From: Ilyonectria destructans
Lineage: Eukaryota; Ascomycota; Sordariomycetes; Hypocreales; Nectriaceae
DNA length: 64,000 nt
Assembly: GCA_020740775.1 (NCBI GenBank)
Contig: JAHEWK010000016.1
Coordinates: forward strand, 1,116,001 to 1,180,000
Direction: 5' to 3'
Below the pieces are notes generated by a model. It searched no databases. It worked only from the letters and a program-made list of their open reading frames with translations, and was not told the DNA's origin. Positions 59,913 through 64,000 of the stretch are shown here, in pieces. Every line of letters begins with the position of its first letter. Position 1 is the stretch's first letter. A program made the position numbers and the translations under genes.

Positions 59913-61385
59913 TCACTGGTTGACCTCCTGAGATGCATGCATTTGTGGGTTCAGCTTCTGAAACAGAGTGTCGGGCTGAACAGTAGCGTTTGCTTTGAAG
60001 ATCTCTGGATCTACCGTAACCACCACTCTCTGACATCCAGGGAGCGAGTCGGAGGCAGGGTTGAATGTAACGGATGGTCCATCGACCAATCTCCACTCCT
60101 TTTCCTTGACAAGCGTTCTTTTAACCTCTCTCCCATGAAGCTGCCATTCGTGGAAGATGTCAAAATCACCCCAACCGGCGCCCACTTGTGCTGGGCGTGG
60201 AAACTTGGGCAGGTGACCACGTGAGGTCGCTGATGGCAGATTGGTGGCTACCTGGGCGGGGGACAAGAATGTTGAAGAATGAGAAATTGGGGCTCGCGCC
60301 TCCGGGTCATCCCCGAGTAGTTGGCCCGGTTGCCACTCTAGGCCGTCGCATTGACGTGACAAAGCGATACCTGTTGCAAACATGTGCCTTGTGTCCTCGA
60401 ATGGAGCGTCATTCTCACATACATCTTCGATTTCCGGAATCTTTCGGGGATCTTCGTCGGTTCCCTTGTCTGTAGGCCTGCCAAGATAATGCCACTCACT
60501 CTAGTCGTCGGCCTCATACTCAGCTAGGTGCTCCAGATCGATTCTTTTGAATTGAATGCTTTTACCGTGGCCCTTTTTTATGTGCACCCACGTCTTGGTA
60601 CCATGGGTATGGTTATGTCGAGCTGGGCTGGGGAACTCTTGAGAGCGGAGAACCTCTTTGCCTTCTTTGTTCTTTGTAGTCAAAGGCCGCCTAACGACCC
60701 CTGCATTCTCGTAGGCGATTTCCAGCCGCTTCATTCTGGACATGAACAAAGAATGAGCGAGGTCTGGATTTTCGTCGTCGTAAGACCAGTTCTGAGGAAT
60801 CTTGGTCAGGGCCGCTGCCTTGAGAACTTTCGCTGCCTCCGAAAAGGTGGCTGGCGCGGGAGTTGCAGTGGGAGTTGGAGCGGGAAGTTGGATGGCTCGC
60901 GCCGAATGAGAAGGTGGAAGGGGAGAGACATGCTGCGCTGACGAAATCGTGATCGCACTCGTAGGCGTAATGATAGACTCTGAAAAGACAGAGGGTACTG
61001 GCTGTCTTGTCGGCGCTCGAGAAGCAGCCTTCATGGCGTCAGTAAGATGAACCACCTGCATGGGCTTTGGTAGACTCACGACCGAACTGGGGATTGATCC
61101 AATCTTTACGCGTCTTCCTTTGAGAGAGGCATCAAGTAACGCGTGTTTGGCACGCTCCGTCGTTTCCTTGTCCACAAACTGGACGCGGCACCAGCCCTTG
61201 TGTTCTTTCGCGTCGCCGGCCGGAACGTCAGGCCAGTAAAAGATGCACTGGTTGAACCCAAGGCCCTTGAGCAACTGTTCGAGATCCGATTTCGTTGCCT
61301 GGAAGTTAAGATCGAATAGGTGGATGACCAAACCACTCTGAAGGTCGGGTTGCCGCAGATGTCGAATGCCCTTGTGAGTTGACAT
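59913..61385 (-). CDS. RRM-domain protein; stop codon inside a small intron
   Basis: Preferred model complement(join(59913..60477, 60520..61385)), 476 aa. The N-terminal RRM is at about residues 17-95: VIHLFDLNFQATKSDLEQLL, GWCRVQFVDKETTERAKHALL and GRRVKIG. Ala/Pro/Thr-rich linkers and a conserved-looking WSYDDENPDLAHSLFMSRMKRL block follow. Without splicing the protein stops after 294 aa (TAG at 60501-60503), but the same frame stays open for another ~190 protein-like codons. A 42-nt intron (GTATGA...GGCAG, 60478-60519) removes the TAG and keeps the frame. Its length is a multiple of three, so splicing chooses between a 294-aa and a 476-aa product. The intron is short and its branch site weak, so both forms remain possible. 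Confidence 0.75.
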
Positions 61386-62309
61386 GGCTGTTCTCTGTGA
61401 GCATAGATATTTGACTGTAGCGATGATGGAATTTCTTACCGATGGCAGTAGTAGTGGTGGTAGTGACTGCAGAATTTGGTGAGTGTTGTAAGGATTGAGA
61501 GAGAAACTGAGTGAGCTGCTGCCTGCTAATGTTTTGTGTCTGAATTTAGGGCGCTGTGACTGGCTCCAAAAGAGGTATTGCTAATTCATGGAGGTGCATC
61601 AGGTCCCTGTGCCGCTCGCAGCTGTTGGCGGCCGTTGAAAGAGACTTCATTGGTTGGCATGGTGAACCAGGGATCTTGTGTCCTCTCACATCCCTCGCTG
61701 TTCAGGCCAGAGCATGAGCGCGACCTCCAAGGAGACGCTCTAAACAATAGGCCACCTGTAGTCCATCCCGCTAGATCAAGTTTAGTGAAGAGAAAACGCA
61801 AGCATGACAATACACAACACCGATCAGTGTTCATTCCTGGTTAGCGCAGCTCAGCGCAGCCATTAAGGATACAGAAAATCCGGGTCATTGTGAATAACAA
61901 ACCTGTTAGAAATAGGATTCTCGTTGACAATTTATCTCACCATCAATATTGTCAATGCTGTTTTGTCTTGATGATTGAAGCAAAGTTGCAAATTCTTCTA
62001 GGCAATCTGTGCTGAGACGTCGGACCTTGTGAGAAGAGAGATTGGTTGGGATTGGTGATTCCAGTTTGGACCTACTTGATTTATGCCAACTAACCAACCA
62101 ACCAACCATAGGTACCTTACCTACCAGGTAAGGGCCTTCATACCTACTCAACCATGTGTCACGTGTGATTACGCGATTTTGCGAAAGCATCTCAAAGAAA
62201 CAAAGAAACAAAGAAACAGAAAAACCCGCAGGTGTCTCCGTCACCACCGCCACTACCATTATCACCACCAACACCACCACCACGGTTACCACGACGGCGT
62301 GCATTGAGC
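61386..62309. other. intergenic region
   Basis: 924 bp upstream of the RRM gene (minus strand) and of the helicase pseudogene (plus). Near 62190-62300 there are AAAGAAAC and CAC/CCA-type simple repeats. No gene seen. Confidence 0.5.
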
Positions 62310-62591
62310 ATGCAGGCACTCGTACGCAACAAGACGACGGCCGAACAGGCTATGGCCCTTGAGGATGGAAACGCCCATCCCTTTCGGGCTGAACTGCACA
62401 CAGGCAAGTATTTTGAGATTCTGAAAGCGCGTCGCCAGCTTCCCGTTTCTGGGATGCGTCAGTCCTTTCTGAACGTCTATCACCAAAATCAAGTGGCTAT
62501 TTCCTCATTTTTCCTCCCCAATCTTTTTGGCGCAAGCGCGCTGACACTCGACAGGTAATTGTGTTGTCTAGCGACACCGGGTCGGGAAAGA

Positions 62592-62672
62592 TGTCAGATG
62601 GAGATATGGACTACAATAACGCTACCGGCAAGAGGAGTGATCATTCCCTTTTGCCGTAGCGGGATTGCGACA
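62592..62672 (+). mobile_element. 81-bp palindromic MITE-like element, copy 1
   Basis: Begins TGTCAGATGG and ends ATTGCGACA (TGTC/GACA inverted ends). It is flanked by the direct 5-bp repeat AAAGA (62587-62591 and 62673-62677) and inserted within helicase motif I codons. The interior forms an imperfect hairpin: CGCTACCGGCAA pairs with TTGCCGTAGCG around a GGAGTGATCATTCC centre. It encodes nothing. Confidence 0.9.
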
Positions 62673-62741
62673 AAAGACTACCCAAATCCCATAGTTACGC
62701 TAGCGGAAAGGTCATCGCATGTACTCAGCCACGAAGACTAG

Positions 62742-62930
<189 letters not shown>

Positions 62931-63190
62931 TAAATTTAACCCGAGAAGTGCTGATTATCATAATAGAGTTGCGTTATCATCGACGAGGCCCATGAACGAC
63001 ATATGGCTACGGACAACCTTATGGCTCTGCGTCGGATTTCGGTAACGAGAGCTACGACATCAACATTCGCAAGGCTCTAGCACGGAGCTTCTTCTATCAC
63101 TCGGCGCTCCATTGCGAGAAGAGAGGCGATGATATCTACACGACTGTGCACGGCAACCATCCGGCTGGTATCCACCCCGACAGCTCTCTT

Positions 63191-63271
63191 TGTCAGACGG
63201 AGATATAGACTACAATAACGCTACCGACAAGAGGAGTGATCATTCCCTTTTGCCGTAACGGGATTGCGACA
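63191..63271 (+). mobile_element. 81-bp palindromic MITE-like element, copy 2
   Basis: Same length and ends as copy 1, with a few substitutions (for example CTACCGACAA and GCCGTAACGG in the stem). Flanked by the direct repeat CTCTT (63186-63190 and 63272-63276). It interrupts the DSSL/VGINHEW codons of the helicase pseudogene. Confidence 0.9.
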
Positions 63272-63517
63272 CTCTTGTTGGAATCAACCATGAGTGGGTC
63301 ATCTACGACACGTTCATCTACACAGGCAGGCAGTACATGCAGATAGTGACTGCGATCAACCCTGAATGGATTGTTGTGAGTATTCATTACTTTGCCTTCA
63401 ATCGCGGCGATTAACACTGTTTAGGACCTTGATCACTTCCAGGACAACAAACTGTCGCGGAAGCGCAATGGAGAACTCAGAGAGCCCAATGTCAAAGCCT
63501 CGCTCGACAAGGCTTGA

Positions 63518-64000
63518 GCTACGAGACAACAGGCTACCCCTAGGTTATCCTAAGGCCGATGGTCCTTTTGAGGTTATTCTTGTTAGAGGAATTACAGGCG
63601 TGGACCTCCTTTTCTTTGTTTCTTCTTGCGCGAATTCGTACGGTATGGGCCATATCGATTTCAATGCTTGGCATTGATGACACTCTCGGGGGACGTCGTG
63701 GTTGAAGAAGAAAATTCCGAAGGTGCAGATGGTTGAGATTCATAGCTGTCAGATGGAGATATGGACTGCAATAACGCTACCGACAAGAGGAGTGATCATT
63801 CCCTTTTGCCGTAACGGCATTACGACAATAGCTATGCTCCAACTCATGGACAGGAACCGCCATTGAACTTTTTTTTCTTTCCTTCTCTTTCTAACATTTG
63901 CGAAGGATAAGTAATGTCAGAATCAAGTTTTCACACATTCTTCTAGTGTTTTTGAGTTGCGTCGAAAGAGGTCCTTGTCATGCCACGCTTCTTTCTCCCA
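63518..64000. other. downstream flank of the helicase pseudogene
   Basis: No gene seen apart from element copy 3. A/T-rich after 63860. Confidence 0.45.
63747..63827 (+). mobile_element. 81-bp palindromic MITE-like element, copy 3
   Basis: Same length and ends, flanked by the direct repeat ATAGC (63742-63746 and 63828-63832). It lies 230 bp downstream of the pseudogene in the same orientation. It has GACTGCAATAACG in the left arm, giving a longer outer stem than copy 1, and GGCATTACGACA at the right end. Confidence 0.9.

Noticed and set aside
62592..62672. 81-bp elements read as spliceosomal introns (introner-like)
   Set aside because: They begin TG and end CA, lack GT...AG ends and a branch site, and carry target-site duplications, so transposition fits better.

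Overview
The window looks like nuclear chromosomal DNA of a filamentous ascomycete (Pezizomycotina, probably a Sordariomycete). The evidence is the short GT-AG introns (about 42-132 nt, many with CTRAC/CTAAT branch points 10-25 nt before the AG), the fungal-only protein families (Zn2Cys6 regulator, fungal TRK, DUF7580-type protein, fungal Hsp70-like protein, fused DhaK-DhaL kinase) and large GC-balanced intergenic spaces. I could not place the genus. Exon coordinates in the gene entries were worked out by hand from splice sites and reading-frame phase.

Layout. 1-9.2 kb: the 3' end of an unknown gene, a 4.6-kb gap, then a divergent pair (DUF7580-type protein and a C2H2 zinc-finger protein) typical of accessory fungal loci. 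13-14 kb: a P-loop sulfotransferase-like protein, isolated between gaps of about 4 and 6.7 kb. 20.7-40.6 kb is the ordinary gene-dense core: an MFS transporter, a TRK potassium transporter (10 exons), a protein with many AT-hooks, an AAA+ ATPase, a tRNA-Phe gene, a sugar-type MFS transporter, a sulfatase and an RRM protein. 41.4-48.5 kb: poorly conserved genes plus an Hsp70-like protein. 49-53.8 kb: a Zn2Cys6 factor behind a dihydroxyacetone kinase. 53.8-57 kb: an unstable, partly AT-rich stretch with degenerate gene fragments and dispersed, tandem and inverted repeats. 57.7-61.4 kb: a sugar transporter and an RRM protein. 62.3-64 kb: a decayed Prp43-type DEAH helicase copy invaded by a tiny palindromic transposable element.

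Two observations stand out. First, the tRNA-Phe(GAA) gene at 33668-33794 has no insertion in its anticodon loop. Instead its D-loop is split by a 54-nt insert with every mark of a spliceosomal intron (GTAAGT, CTAAC, ATAG); removing it restores a perfect 73-nt tRNA body. Second, three copies of an 81-bp hairpin element with TGTC/GACA ends, each flanked by its own perfect 5-bp target-site duplication, lie within 1.25 kb, two of them inside the helicase pseudogene.

Possible functional links, all inferred: dihydroxyacetone kinase with the neighbouring Zn2Cys6 factor and, 4 kb away, a sugar/polyol-type transporter; the sulfatase and an MFS transporter sharing one divergent promoter; and the DUF7580/zinc-finger divergent pair as a possible NLR-related (allorecognition or defence) module.
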